DNA of 64,000 nt, taken from Caryophanales bacterium (lineage in GTDB: Bacteria > Bacillota_I > Bacilli_A > Izemoplasmatales > UBA1188). Numbering within the stretch: position 1 is the first letter of the stretch; each line of letters starts with the position of its first letter. The translations under genes and the position numbers were made by a program. The stretch lies in the NCBI GenBank assembly GCA_020633845.1, contig JACKCW010000003.1, forward strand, positions 19,179-83,178, in the 5' to 3' direction. Under the pieces are notes generated by a model. The model did no database searches, was not told the origin of the DNA, and worked only from the letters and a program-made list of their open reading frames with translations. This document shows, in pieces, positions 18,001-26,191 of this stretch.

Positions 18001-21000
18001 GTGTCATCAGCCTATAATTCCTACAGCAAAGCACTTAGTTATACTAATGAATTAAATGAAACTACAACATACAGCTTTGATGCAAAAGGATTACTTCAAA
18101 CTACTACAGATCCAACTGGGCAAGTCGAAAGAAATTCTTATGATAGTTATGATAGGCTCATTTGTCTCGATTCATTTCACGGAGGAAACGCACCAACAAA
18201 TGCAGAAAACCAATACAGCTATAACAGCCTTAATCAATTGGCCTCAATTTCAAGTAACAACGGCACGACGTATGGATTTGTTTATGATGACTTTGGAAGA
18301 ATAACAGAGATAAACATAGATGGAGCAAGATACCAATCAAAAGAATACAATTTAAGTCACGGTACTCCGTCTGTGAATACCGGATTATTAACTATGAAAA
18401 GATATGGGACATCAGGAGACTACTATGCTTTTACTTATGACGATAATGATAGAATAGCTACTGTTTTACTAAACGGAAACCAAATTGCAGCCTATGAATA
18501 TGATGAAAACGGACAAATATCCAAATCAACCGACTCTGTAAATGATAATACTAGAAATTTCTCCTATGATTTAAAGGGAAATTTGAAAAAATCAACCGAC
18601 TCTGACGGCAACTCTATTTCTTATTTTTACGACAATCTTGGTGCTGTTCAAAAAACCATCTATGAAATAAACGAAAAAAATAGAACATTTGATTACCAGT
18701 ATACATATGAAGAAAATGAATACTCAAAAGAAGGATATTTTGAAAGACTGAGTACTGTTTATGGAGACGAGATAATAAAAGGAAATATGCTCGGAAAAGG
18801 AACATACGGAGCTACACCCGATGAAGATATCCCTAGTTCTATGGTTTATACAGACGACGTTATTAAAATGTCTGTTTATAAGTTTTCAACAGCAGATAAC
18901 AAAATAGAATATGAACTATCTAAATTTAATAATGATAGGGATGGGATATATTATAACTCCACTCAGTTTAACTACAATGTCTGGAAATCAAACTTTGCAA
19001 ACGAAAAGACTTTCTATGCCTGGATAAAACCGATGGGCAGTTTTTCTGAGGAATGCATTTTCCAGTTTGCCGATATTACTAATCAAACGACATATTGCAG
19101 TTTGGTAGTCAATTCAACTGGGCATTTAGGACTAAAACCATATAATTCAAGTAGTATGGCCTTAACCTCGAGCGCCTTAACAATAGGAGTTTATAACCTT
19201 GTTGGAGTCCAGTTTATCAAATCTTCTTCTTCAATTACCGCGAGATTAATTGTAAACGGAAATGTAACAGAATTTTCAACAACCATTGACCCTAGTAATT
19301 TTGGATACTTAAAAGTGGCCGATCAAAGGGAATATAATTACTCAAGTTTACTCCCTATGTATATTTATATAGCATTTATGTCTGCCGGCTCTTATCCATA
19401 TACAGCCGATGACTTTCAAGCAATTTATAAAGCCGGCGCGCCTTATCTTTCTAGCATAATAAACAGAGAAAGTAAAACGAGTGGAGTACTGTATTATAAT
19501 AAAACACCATATGAAAGCTTTGATATTATAACGCTTAATGGGAGCTTCGTGTCCAGCAAGGGCTTAGAGCCGAAAACTATTGTTGAAACCGATAATTCAT
19601 ATAAGGTTGACAAGGCAAAACTATTCAAATACGACCTTACTCTTAAAAAACATATATATGGAAGTTATAGTAGTGTTGTGAATTTAACTCCTGGTAACAA
19701 TTCTAAATTGGTATATGATTTAGGGCTAGGTGCATCAGGCACTATATCAATTAGATATCGCTTTGACGCATCAGCAAGTCAAGATACTTATCCTAAAATG
19801 TTGTTCTCTTTCATTAACGGCAGTACAACACATTTATATGCCGAATATCAAAGTAGCACTGGCTTTAAAATATACGATAATGCAGGTCATTCTACTGTTA
19901 TTCCTTTTGATACAGGAGTTTGGCATACCTTATCATTATCATATAACTCAAGCGGAACTCTACTTTATCAAGACTTAACAAGTATATCCAACTCACTAAG
20001 CATAAATTTAACCGGTTGTGAAGCGTATATAGGCTCCGGAAGTTCAGACAACACTCAAATGGATGGAGACATGGAAATGCTTGTATTTGGAAATTCTAAA
20101 GCTACGGCAACACAACTTCAAGCATTCTACAGCGGAAGAAAATCATACTCTGTGTTAAAAACACACGACTTACTAGATCGTATTACCAAAAAAGAGATAA
20201 TAAAAAATTCTGCAACTGCTTCTCATACTACCACAACATATTATACTCATGGGGATACTACAACCGCAATTCATCCACTTGTTCATAGTGAGGAGACTAC
20301 AACTAAAGAGCAAAATGTAAGCACAACAGAAGTAACAATTTACTCATATGATTCTTTAAATAATGTTACGTCAAAACTAGTAACAGACGCAAACGGAGTC
20401 GGAAAAGAAAGAGTCGATTACTCATACGATGAGATTGGCAGATTATCTGAAGAGGATACATACACTTATGTGAGCGGCACCGGTCTCGTCTTAACTTATA
20501 AATTTAAGTACACATATGATCAAAACGGAAATATTACATATAGAAAAAAATACAGTTCCACAGACAGTCTTCTTGCAACAAAATCCTATGTATATGATCA
20601 AACAATAAAAGATAGATTAGCAAGCGTCACCGATGGAAATACCACCACCACTATTACATATGGTACCGGCTTTGCATTTAACCCGACATATATAGGATCT
20701 ACCCCACTAGCATGGAGCGGAAGAAGATTAACCGGATATGGCTCAAACCTATTTGTTTACAACGAAGATGGAATAAGAATTAGAAAAACATCAGTTGGAT
20801 TTGCAACTCATACTTATGATTTAGAAGGAAAAAGGGTAGTCGGCGAAACAATAGATAGTCCATCAATTCACTTTGATTATAACTATGATGAAGAAGGGAC
20901 ACTTATTGGACTTACTTATAATGGAATTGAATACTTCTATTTAAGAGATATAACTGGAAATATTGTCAAAATAGTTGATGAATCTGGAAATACAGTAGTA

Positions 21001-21807
21001 AAATATAGTTATGATGCATGGGGCACAGTAACAAAAACAAATATTGCAAACACCACTGCATCAGGTATCCTCTATACATACAATCCATATTTATACAAAG
21101 GCTATTATTACGACAGAGAAACTAATTTGTATTACTGCAACAGCAGATACTACAGTCCTTCTTTATGCAGATGGATATCGGCTGACGCAATAGACAATCT
21201 TGATCAATCAACGATTGATGGAATAAATCTATACGCGTATTGTGGTAATAACCCAGTAATGGGATATGATCCAGAAGGAAAATGGAATTGGAAAAAATTC
21301 GCCATTGCACTTGCTGTATCTATTGTTATAGTGGCGGTTACTGTGGCTATAGTTGTTGCAACCACCGCAACTGGTGGACTTGCAATGCTTATTATTGGGG
21401 CTGCAGTTACCACTGGTGTAGTTTTGTCTTACGCAGCAGGCGCAGAAAAAACAGTGGTCATAGATTTAAGTTGTTATTTATGGGATGTTGGCGGAGGAAA
21501 TTCTCTGGTCATTGATTTTAAAAATGATTCATGCGAACTATACTCTCATGGTGGGTTTGTGATGGGAGATAGTCCCATGGCTATTTCTTTCTCTGTCGGA
21601 CTTGTTGATAATTATAAAGGAAAACGCGGATACGAAGGACCATTTATGAAGATTGGAGGAGGATATAAAATTGGAATTGAACACGCTTTTGATCCGACTA
21701 AACCATATGATGAAACCGTTAGAGCTACAACAGTAACTTTTTCAAATTCTTTTGGAGTATACGCAGGATTTGATTATTATACTAGTTTATTTTATTTTAA
21801 TTTCTAG
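15100..21807 (+). CDS. giant YD-repeat/Rhs polymorphic toxin, WapA-like but without signal peptide
   Basis: This is a 2235-residue YD-repeat protein. Residues about 1-180 resemble the DNRLRE domain of WapA-type proteins. YD repeats of the form YDxxGr follow at about 200-520, 880-1210 and 1690-2000. They are broken by two carbohydrate-binding-like beta domains (about 525-700 and 712-880, starting NLIENNSFE and NYVENGYME) and two LamG-like domains (about 1280-1445 and 1525-1680). An Rhs core at about 1990-2058 contains YLYKGYYYD, CRWISADAID and GYDPEGKW. The last 175 residues are the variable tip, with two membrane helices at its start. AAAGGAG lies upstream of the ATG. No Sec signal is present. 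Rhs proteins cage and deliver toxic tips to neighbours. Confidence 0.88.
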   Translation: MIQKITNNTINPGITIVDSKIYGTNGTLYSYSSSGHYYSGFNSTKLMFIKLTFNILSSSDIQRSYLNLKYSGVHNSTMLRIYDTNQTATTSAALLSVISNYSNTAYFDDAVIIDESTMTDGYGRASFDITNIIRSKATSTTFSVVLMIASDYSSATELKLYDPVYDTDDVCVTTLSAIDGLSSNYQYQESDAGFAGKTYVNLATGKMLLNFAGPSSKDTKMPLAFGFTYNSNRYQLSYDLGNGAKSFFNYKIYQSGSSLIVQDPSGYDNVFTPIDDEEAENLDIDTSNQSCDYYYSYETGSHIAYNSSTSLLRLYDKNENLMSFYYNTIVTRLMSISNKLGKTTDYNWDILNGNPPESIENSVGEIMSLVYDSSDRVVTATCNSIILTFAYDASGRLSSVIENNGSTNLYTATYGYDTNGYMNDIHDSYSDTGISFTYTGGKVTRIDYYKNSTTESAGYKVIAYNDNFTSVANEKGEINYYYFNENGKCIMVMDDKGKTISFNYDEIKNGLSSNLSGQSHVQHNSRNLIENNSFESNDDLFGDDSCWTISGASSTTAETVDDGVYGQKSLKVSHAAGETITISQNLHNVYEGTYILKGFLKRYTQASAITSSNIKIKLIGSYDITESVPVTTTQSDGTTVTTYVNQTNHCDNLSVENASFSGDSNWVAFSLPALSFPTASFNNTLNITIQLIGNTYDVYFDELQLNSKDMSARYNYVENGYMEYGSVLPTGFAMNSVGLLDSIYTLTSSDEHASILGKKVMRLYETCAYTQTSGTINSKKFYREIPIKGIEGEELVFSIFAKALATENNIFRAYIIFNYVGQSAVSTYRFDFIKDFSNWQMLTKSITAEHSYDGIILGVEYAGKSNAYIDAFQLYKDNYGKYYSYDKKGNLINTVDGASSSSFSYNDLNEIESASLSDGSYYRYEYDDDRQITGVYDSNGNHLVMEYDDNGNRTSVQLFDVNGKALNVSSAYNSYSKALSYTNELNETTTYSFDAKGLLQTTTDPTGQVERNSYDSYDRLICLDSFHGGNAPTNAENQYSYNSLNQLASISSNNGTTYGFVYDDFGRITEINIDGARYQSKEYNLSHGTPSVNTGLLTMKRYGTSGDYYAFTYDDNDRIATVLLNGNQIAAYEYDENGQISKSTDSVNDNTRNFSYDLKGNLKKSTDSDGNSISYFYDNLGAVQKTIYEINEKNRTFDYQYTYEENEYSKEGYFERLSTVYGDEIIKGNMLGKGTYGATPDEDIPSSMVYTDDVIKMSVYKFSTADNKIEYELSKFNNDRDGIYYNSTQFNYNVWKSNFANEKTFYAWIKPMGSFSEECIFQFADITNQTTYCSLVVNSTGHLGLKPYNSSSMALTSSALTIGVYNLVGVQFIKSSSSITARLIVNGNVTEFSTTIDPSNFGYLKVADQREYNYSSLLPMYIYIAFMSAGSYPYTADDFQAIYKAGAPYLSSIINRESKTSGVLYYNKTPYESFDIITLNGSFVSSKGLEPKTIVETDNSYKVDKAKLFKYDLTLKKHIYGSYSSVVNLTPGNNSKLVYDLGLGASGTISIRYRFDASASQDTYPKMLFSFINGSTTHLYAEYQSSTGFKIYDNAGHSTVIPFDTGVWHTLSLSYNSSGTLLYQDLTSISNSLSINLTGCEAYIGSGSSDNTQMDGDMEMLVFGNSKATATQLQAFYSGRKSYSVLKTHDLLDRITKKEIIKNSATASHTTTTYYTHGDTTTAIHPLVHSEETTTKEQNVSTTEVTIYSYDSLNNVTSKLVTDANGVGKERVDYSYDEIGRLSEEDTYTYVSGTGLVLTYKFKYTYDQNGNITYRKKYSSTDSLLATKSYVYDQTIKDRLASVTDGNTTTTITYGTGFAFNPTYIGSTPLAWSGRRLTGYGSNLFVYNEDGIRIRKTSVGFATHTYDLEGKRVVGETIDSPSIHFDYNYDEEGTLIGLTYNGIEYFYLRDITGNIVKIVDESGNTVVKYSYDAWGTVTKTNIANTTASGILYTYNPYLYKGYYYDRETNLYYCNSRYYSPSLCRWISADAIDNLDQSTIDGINLYAYCGNNPVMGYDPEGKWNWKKFAIALAVSIVIVAVTVAIVVATTATGGLAMLIIGAAVTTGVVLSYAAGAEKTVVIDLSCYLWDVGGGNSLVIDFKNDSCELYSHGGFVMGDSPMAISFSVGLVDNYKGKRGYEGPFMKIGGGYKIGIEHAFDPTKPYDETVRATTVTFSNSFGVYAGFDYYTSLFYFNF
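20960..21290 (+). repeat. Rhs-core homology block, complete copy
   Basis: This part of the Rhs gene, from the ESGNTVVKYSYDAWG-coding stretch to GYDPEGKW, is repeated in part at 23465-23680 and more fully at 24813-25115. The three copies precede three different tips, so they offer sites for homologous exchange. Confidence 0.75.
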
Positions 21808-21816
21808 GGAGGATAT

Positions 21817-22278
21817 ATGGATTTTGCCTATCATGATTATTATTTGAATATGTATATAATGCCAATTATAGTATTTATAATAATCACTATCGGCGTAACT
21901 ACAACGCTCTTTAATGTGATTAATGCTGCAAAGAGTCCACTGCCAAAATGGCTGACTATTTCATTCTGCCTATTTATTGCTAGTTTTCTTTTTATACAAG
22001 CATTTTCACAGTTTAGATTTGGGTATTATTTGCATGAAGAAACTCCGGAAAATGCAATTGTAACTGAAGGAGTAATAGAAAAAATAAAAGAAGATAAATT
22101 ATCTGCCAGATATTTTTATGATGGGAAACCGACTAAATCAAGTATTATTACAATATCCGGAAAGGATTATTATTTCATGATGTTAGGCAATCTAGAAATA
22201 GGTGATGAGGTATCTATAACCTATTTGCCGAAAAGCACTATAGTTCTTTCGGTTACAATCAAAAATAGTAGTGAATAA
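21817..22278 (+). CDS. small membrane protein, candidate immunity protein for the Rhs tip
   Basis: This 153-residue protein is not recognised. It has two membrane helices (about residues 12-35 and 48-65) and a soluble C-terminal part of about 80 residues rich in beta-type sequence (IVTEGVIEKIKEDKLSARYF, then GKDYYFMMLGNLEIGDEVSI), perhaps a small OB- or DUF3592-like fold. It starts 9 bases after the Rhs stop with GGGAGG upstream of its ATG. Polymorphic toxin genes are normally followed by their cognate immunity gene, and a membrane immunity protein fits a tip that carries membrane helices. The role is inferred from position. Confidence 0.55.
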   Translation: MDFAYHDYYLNMYIMPIIVFIIITIGVTTTLFNVINAAKSPLPKWLTISFCLFIASFLFIQAFSQFRFGYYLHEETPENAIVTEGVIEKIKEDKLSARYFYDGKPTKSSIITISGKDYYFMMLGNLEIGDEVSITYLPKSTIVLSVTIKNSSE

Positions 22279-22622
22279 AAAAGTAGAAAAACAATTTAAA
22301 ACACTATAAAGCACCCATTAGTTGATGGGTGCTTTATAATTGCAATTGAGCTTGACTATTTTTTTGACTATATTTGATTAACCATTTTTATTATATTAAT
22401 CTGTCGAAATCCGCTTCTTTATTTCGGTTAATCCATTTAAAATGCATTTTTATCTTATGAAAAAATCGAATTTTTCATTTGATCAAAGGCAAGATTTTTT
22501 AATTTATGTCATTTAACTTTTTGTTTTGGCATTATACTGGGATCTATATTAAAAACACTTACAAAACTTAAATTTTCTTATATCCTTTTCTATTTTAATC
22601 CTGACAACCATACTATTGACTC
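22279..22622. other. non-coding AT-rich gap after the Rhs operon
   Basis: Apart from the hairpin terminator at 22305-22338, I see no gene. Two copies of TTGACTAT (22352-22359 and 22364-22371) lie side by side. A short palindrome lies near 22458. The rest is featureless and very AT-rich, as expected for a decayed accessory region. Confidence 0.5.
22305..22338 (+). terminator. strong hairpin ending the Rhs operon
   Basis: A perfect 14-bp stem (22305-22318 with 22325-22338, TATAAAGCACCCAT) with a 6-base loop lies 27 bases after the immunity gene. The T-tract is weak but the stem itself is very stable. Confidence 0.75.
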
Positions 22623-22886
22623 TTAGTTTTTCCAATTTATTTCTTTATTTTTTTTAATCAATTGCCTACAAGCATAAATTATAATTACAATTAAAAAAGC
22701 GCCCAGCAGTAATTGAAAAATCGCCGTTATAATAGCCGCACCATTTCTATCAATTATGCCATTTACCATATTTATCAAAGCAACTGACCCGATAAATGCA
22801 TAAAAAAGAACTAAAAACGTATAAAATAATTTTTCTTGCCATGTAAATTTAGGATTATTATGTTTTATTTTTTTTGACTTTTTCAT
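22623..22886 (-). CDS. small two-helix membrane protein of unknown function
   Basis: The start is placed at ATG 22886 (87 residues), because GAGG lies 6 bases upstream; an extension to 22910 has no ribosome site. A basic N-terminus (MKKSKKIKH) is followed by two membrane helices (about residues 20-45 and 50-77) and a basic tail. It is not recognised. It lies opposite in direction to the Rhs operon, between the main Rhs gene and the first displaced tip. It could be an unpaired immunity protein or an unrelated island gene. Confidence 0.55.
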   Translation of the reverse strand: MKKSKKIKHNNPKFTWQEKLFYTFLVLFYAFIGSVALINMVNGIIDRNGAAIITAIFQLLLGAFLIVIIIYACRQLIKKNKEINWKN

Positions 22887-23449
22887 ATTAAGCCTCAAAT
22901 AAATCTGCAATTAACACTTTATTATTGCATTTTTAATAAAAAATAACAATGAATCAGAACGGAATAAAATATAATATAGAGTCAAGAGAAACATGGAAGA
23001 GTGAAAATCAATAAATTTATAGTTAATTTTTTATATTAGCACCTTTTATCCGTTGCAATATTTTTATTTTGCTACATTACAATACGCAGAGAGGACTCAT
23101 CAGAACCAGATTGGATATTGTTGCAATTTTGGAGCCGTTTTTAATGGGTTCTTATTAGATTCTTAAATTTTGACAGCAAAGATATTAACACATTATGCAA
23201 AAGAGGAAAAAATATTAAAAATTGTATAATCTCTAAATGTTAACAATCAGTAGTTTAATGAAATGGCGGATAACAAATGGCGTCCCTAAGTTTAAAAAGC
23301 AAACAACAGATGTTAACGATGTGATTTTTAATAGTATCTACTATATTTTAACTCTTTCATCAAAAAGAACAAACTATAACACAATATGACCGATAAATTA
23401 AAGCAGTATATTAAAAAGCCCCGCCATTTTATCGGTATCTTTTTGTTCT
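22887..23449. other. non-coding region before the first displaced Rhs tip, with nested inverted repeats
   Basis: No supported gene lies in these 560 bases; all frames are short and unlike known proteins. The right end carries nested inverted repeats. AAAGAACAAA (23364-23373) pairs with TTTGTTCTTT (23442-23451). Inside it, ACCGATAAA (23389-23397) pairs with TTTATCGGT (23428-23436). The structure ends right where homology to the Rhs core begins. The left part reads as decayed sequence. Confidence 0.5.
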
Positions 23450-24247
23450 TTGGCATTAAAATGTATTTATAACCCATATTTATACAAAGGCTATTACTAT
23501 GATAGTGAAATAAAATTATATTATTGTAATACTAGATACTATAGTCCTGAACTTTGCAGATGGATATCAATAGACGCAGTAGATTATCTAGATCCCTCAA
23601 CTCTTGAAGACTCAAATCTTTATGTGTATTGTGGGAATAACCCGGTAATGGGGTATGACCCAGATGGAGAATGGGATTGGGGCACTTTCTGGGAAGGCGT
23701 TGGCCTTGTTGCTACTGCAGTAGTCGCCATAGCGCTTGCTGTTACAACTTTTGGTGCTGGAATACCGATTGCTATGGCTGTTATTGCAGGAATTACTTTA
23801 GGAGCAGGAATTTTAACGGGAATTAATGGTATAGCCACCATAGTGGAAGCTGGAGCTGATTACAATTTTGTAAGAGATGGCATGTTTAATGAAGTTTTAG
23901 GGTTAAGTGACAATGCATATAATGTATATTCTGAAGTTACAGAAGGTGTTGCAATTGTTGGAAGTATGATATTGGGCGTTTATCATACAACAGGCCAATA
24001 TAAAGCCGCAAAATATGGGCAAAAAATGCTAGGGAACGGTTATAGCAAAGAGGGTCCCGGACGCTGGGTATCTGAAGACGGCATGAGACAAATGAGACTG
24101 GATGGGGGACATCTATATAAGGGACAAAAACTAGGGAACCATATAAATATAGATTATTTCAGATATGGTAGTTATTGGGAAGGCTATACAAAAATTGGCA
24201 AAAAAATACATATACTATACAAATGGTTTAGTTACTGGTTTTTCTAA
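23450..24247 (+). CDS. displaced Rhs C-terminal tip (orphan toxin cassette 1)
   Basis: The frame encodes an Rhs core end without the rest of an Rhs protein: NPYLYKGYYYDSE, CRWISIDAVDYL and GNNPVMGYDPDGEW at residues 8-73. A new tip of about 190 residues follows. The tip begins with hydrophobic helices (about residues 80-125) and ends in a soluble region with GPGRWVSEDGMRQMRLDGGH and GNHINIDYF, whose His, Arg and Asp residues suggest a hydrolase or nuclease-type toxin (inference). The only start in frame near the beginning is TTG 23450, with no ribosome site. So it is probably silent and kept as a donor for recombination into the full Rhs gene. Confidence 0.7.
   Translation: MALKCIYNPYLYKGYYYDSEIKLYYCNTRYYSPELCRWISIDAVDYLDPSTLEDSNLYVYCGNNPVMGYDPDGEWDWGTFWEGVGLVATAVVAIALAVTTFGAGIPIAMAVIAGITLGAGILTGINGIATIVEAGADYNFVRDGMFNEVLGLSDNAYNVYSEVTEGVAIVGSMILGVYHTTGQYKAAKYGQKMLGNGYSKEGPGRWVSEDGMRQMRLDGGHLYKGQKLGNHINIDYFRYGSYWEGYTKIGKKIHILYKWFSYWFF
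23465..23680 (+). repeat. Rhs-core homology block, partial copy 2
   Basis: This block is close to the complete copy at 21085-21290 and nearly identical over its first 50-60 bases to the copy starting near 24930. It joins a different toxin tip. Confidence 0.7.
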
Positions 24248-24276
24248 TGAAATAAACCAGAATGGAGGATAGCATT

Positions 24277-24720
24277 ATGACTAAAGATGAGTTTGTCAGG
24301 CGTTTTCTAGAGACATTTTATTTTGATTTGACCAAGAAAGAGTTTATAGAAAAGATGTTAAGCATAGATAAAAATACAAAAAAATCAATAATTAGACAAT
24401 GTTATAAAGCTTATAAAAAGCACTCTTACCTATGGCTAGGATTTAGTTATAAGTTGCCTCCTTGTTTTGAAGGCAATGAAGCACGAAACGAATATGATAA
24501 AGTCGAGAAAAATGGCGCTTTTGAAATTTACTATTATGTTGATAATCTTTGTGATGACGAAACCCAAGAAATAAGCGAAAATCATAAAACCGCTCTCCAA
24601 ATTGACAATTCAAGAGAAGCAGAATTTTATATAGTAGGAAAAGATTTCTCCTGGTGTTATGTTGTTACTCTTGATGGTGACTATTGCGGACCGTTTTTCT
24701 GCTATGCTCCAAAAAAATAG
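24277..24720 (+). CDS. candidate immunity protein for orphan tip 1 (DUF4275-like)
   Basis: ATG 24277 is chosen (147 residues) because GGAGG lies 8 bases upstream. It begins 29 bases after orphan tip 1. The soluble protein has HSYLWLGFSYKLPPCFEGNE near residue 46 and ends with FYIVGKDFSWCYVVTLDGDY and CGPFF. This resembles the DUF4275 family of small Bacillota proteins, as far as memory of that family allows. It lies in the immunity position behind a toxin tip and has its own ribosome site, so it could still be translated and protect against kin carrying that toxin. It is followed by a strong terminator. Confidence 0.6.
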   Translation: MTKDEFVRRFLETFYFDLTKKEFIEKMLSIDKNTKKSIIRQCYKAYKKHSYLWLGFSYKLPPCFEGNEARNEYDKVEKNGAFEIYYYVDNLCDDETQEISENHKTALQIDNSREAEFYIVGKDFSWCYVVTLDGDYCGPFFCYAPKK

Positions 24721-24755
24721 AAACTATATGCACAAAATATTTATGCTTTAAACAG

Positions 24756-24791
24756 AGCCTTGGCACACTAATATGCCAAGGCTTTTCTTTT
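24756..24791 (+). terminator. terminator after orphan immunity 1
   Basis: A perfect 10-bp stem (AGCCTTGGCA at 24756-24765, complement at 24774-24783) is followed by TTTCTTTT. Confidence 0.85.
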
Positions 24792-24812
24792 AAATATATC
24801 ACTAAAAGCGTT

Positions 24813-25115
24813 ATTAAAATAGTTAATTAATCTGGAAATACAGTAGTAAAATATAGTTACAATGCTTGGGGTAAAGTAACCAAAACCAACGTGGCCAACA
24901 CAACCGCATCAGGAATTATTTATACTTATAACCCATATTTATACAAAGACTATTACTATGATAGTGAAATAGAATTATATTATATCCTGAACTCTGCAGA
25001 TGGATATCAATTGACGCAATAGACTACATGACTCCGTCTATACTAGATGGTGCAAATCTTTATTCTTATTGTGGCAATAATCCGGTAATTGGGTATGACC
25101 CTTATGGAGAAAAAT
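24813..25115 (+). repeat. Rhs-core homology block, partial copy 3 (decayed)
   Basis: This block is about 300 bases similar to 20960-21275 of the full Rhs gene, with point changes and the 19-base deletion. It is the longest homology shared with the full gene. Confidence 0.7.
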
Positions 25116-25711
25116 GGTGGTACTAGGTTGTCGGAGGAGTTGTAATAGCAGCAGCAATTGTTGCTGCTATTCTTACCGATGGGGCGACGGTCGGCCCCTT
25201 GGTTGCTGCAATACATACTTTTGCAAGTGGAGCATTGGTGGGTTCTACCCTTGGCGCACTCTTTGGAACGGTTGGCGGAGGTATATCATACGATGAACAA
25301 GGTACAGTAACTTGGGATTGGGAAGGAGCCGCATCTGGTTATTTTTGGGGGTCAGTCACTGGCTTTGTTGGTGGTGGACTGGGTGGTTTTTTTGCGAACG
25401 TCGGATCAAAACTACCCAAATTTTTATACTTTATTATACAAGGCGGAATAAATGGCGGCATTTCTTTTGGTTTATCGGCTTTTCAAGGAGTAGTTACTAA
25501 TAGTTTTTCTTGGACAAGTGTTGGTATTGCATCTTTCTTTGGATTTTTGGGAGGCGGACTTGGCATAACCAAATTTGGGCAAGTCCGGAGAGGAGTAGTT
25601 GCTGGCGGCGGCCTTGGTATTGCACAGGCATCCGTTGAAGAAATAATAGAATTTTATAATAGTACCCATCCTAATATAGATGCCGTAACGAGAATTTGCT
25701 TCATATATTAA
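24813..25711 (+). pseudogene. displaced Rhs C-terminal tip 2, decayed (orphan toxin cassette 2)
   Basis: Homology to the Rhs core starts near 24813 and runs to GYDPYGEKWWY near 25123. The copy is broken three times. A TAA replaces the Glu codon of ESGNTVV near 24828. A net 19-base deletion near 24989 removes the CNTRYYS codons and shifts the frame. A TAG at 25124-25126 interrupts the frame straight after the core. Beyond it the frame stays open to 25711 and encodes about 195 residues rich in glycine and alanine helices (ASGALVGSTLGALFGTVGGG), like a membrane-inserting toxin with glycine-zipper segments. No full-length product is possible; a fragment from an internal start is unlikely to be meaningful. 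Confidence 0.7.
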
Positions 25712-25725
25712 AAGGAGAAAACGAT

Positions 25726-26115
25726 ATGCTTGAATTTATATTTTATTTTTTTTGTTATTTGCTAGCATTTTCATTATTTATTTATTCGGTTCTTGAATGG
25801 GATTATATTGCTAAAAAGAAAAAATGGAAACTAATAAAAATAAAGCATATAGGATTCCTATTTTTGCCAAGATATAGAGACAAAAAGAAAGAGATTGATA
25901 TAGATTGCAAAAACACGATAGGATTAGTCGCCTTTTGTATTACAATTTTCGTTTATTGTTTTTCTATTGCGTATCTGACTATTTCGGCAGTTGCAGTTTT
26001 TGGACAAAATGAAACCTGCGCATATATAGCCAGTAGATCCATTATTCCAACTTTTGTTGTGCCTTCAGTTTCTGCTGTTAGCATAGGTTTGTATCAAACA
26101 ATAACAACTAAATAA
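25726..26115 (+). CDS. membrane protein, candidate immunity protein for orphan tip 2
   Basis: ATG 25726 is chosen (129 residues) because AAAGGAG lies about 8 bases upstream; a longer frame from 25696 would overlap the tip. Three or four hydrophobic helices are visible: about residues 2-24, 62-88 and 100-122, with a basic loop between the first two. It is not recognised. It directly follows the glycine-rich orphan tip, so it most likely protects the membrane against that toxin. Tip 2 is broken but this gene looks intact, which fits the common pattern of immunity genes outliving their toxins. Confidence 0.55.
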   Translation: MLEFIFYFFCYLLAFSLFIYSVLEWDYIAKKKKWKLIKIKHIGFLFLPRYRDKKKEIDIDCKNTIGLVAFCITIFVYCFSIAYLTISAVAVFGQNETCAYIASRSIIPTFVVPSVSAVSIGLYQTITTK

Positions 26116-26191
26116 AATATTATCCTCATAAACACTCAGTTTAAATATACGTTTTCTTCAGTTATATAGAATAAAAATGTGTGTGCTATTC

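Noticed and set aside
22352..22371. Repeated TTGACTAT near the end of the Rhs operon, with a similar stretch near 11755, as island attachment sites
   Set aside because: The shared sequence is short, AT-rich and inexact, and no integrase gene is present, so chance is the simpler explanation.
25124..25126. TAG after the core of orphan tip 2 as a possible read-through or recoded codon
   Set aside because: The same cassette also has a TAA and a 19-base deletion upstream, so simple decay explains it, and no recoding signal is visible.
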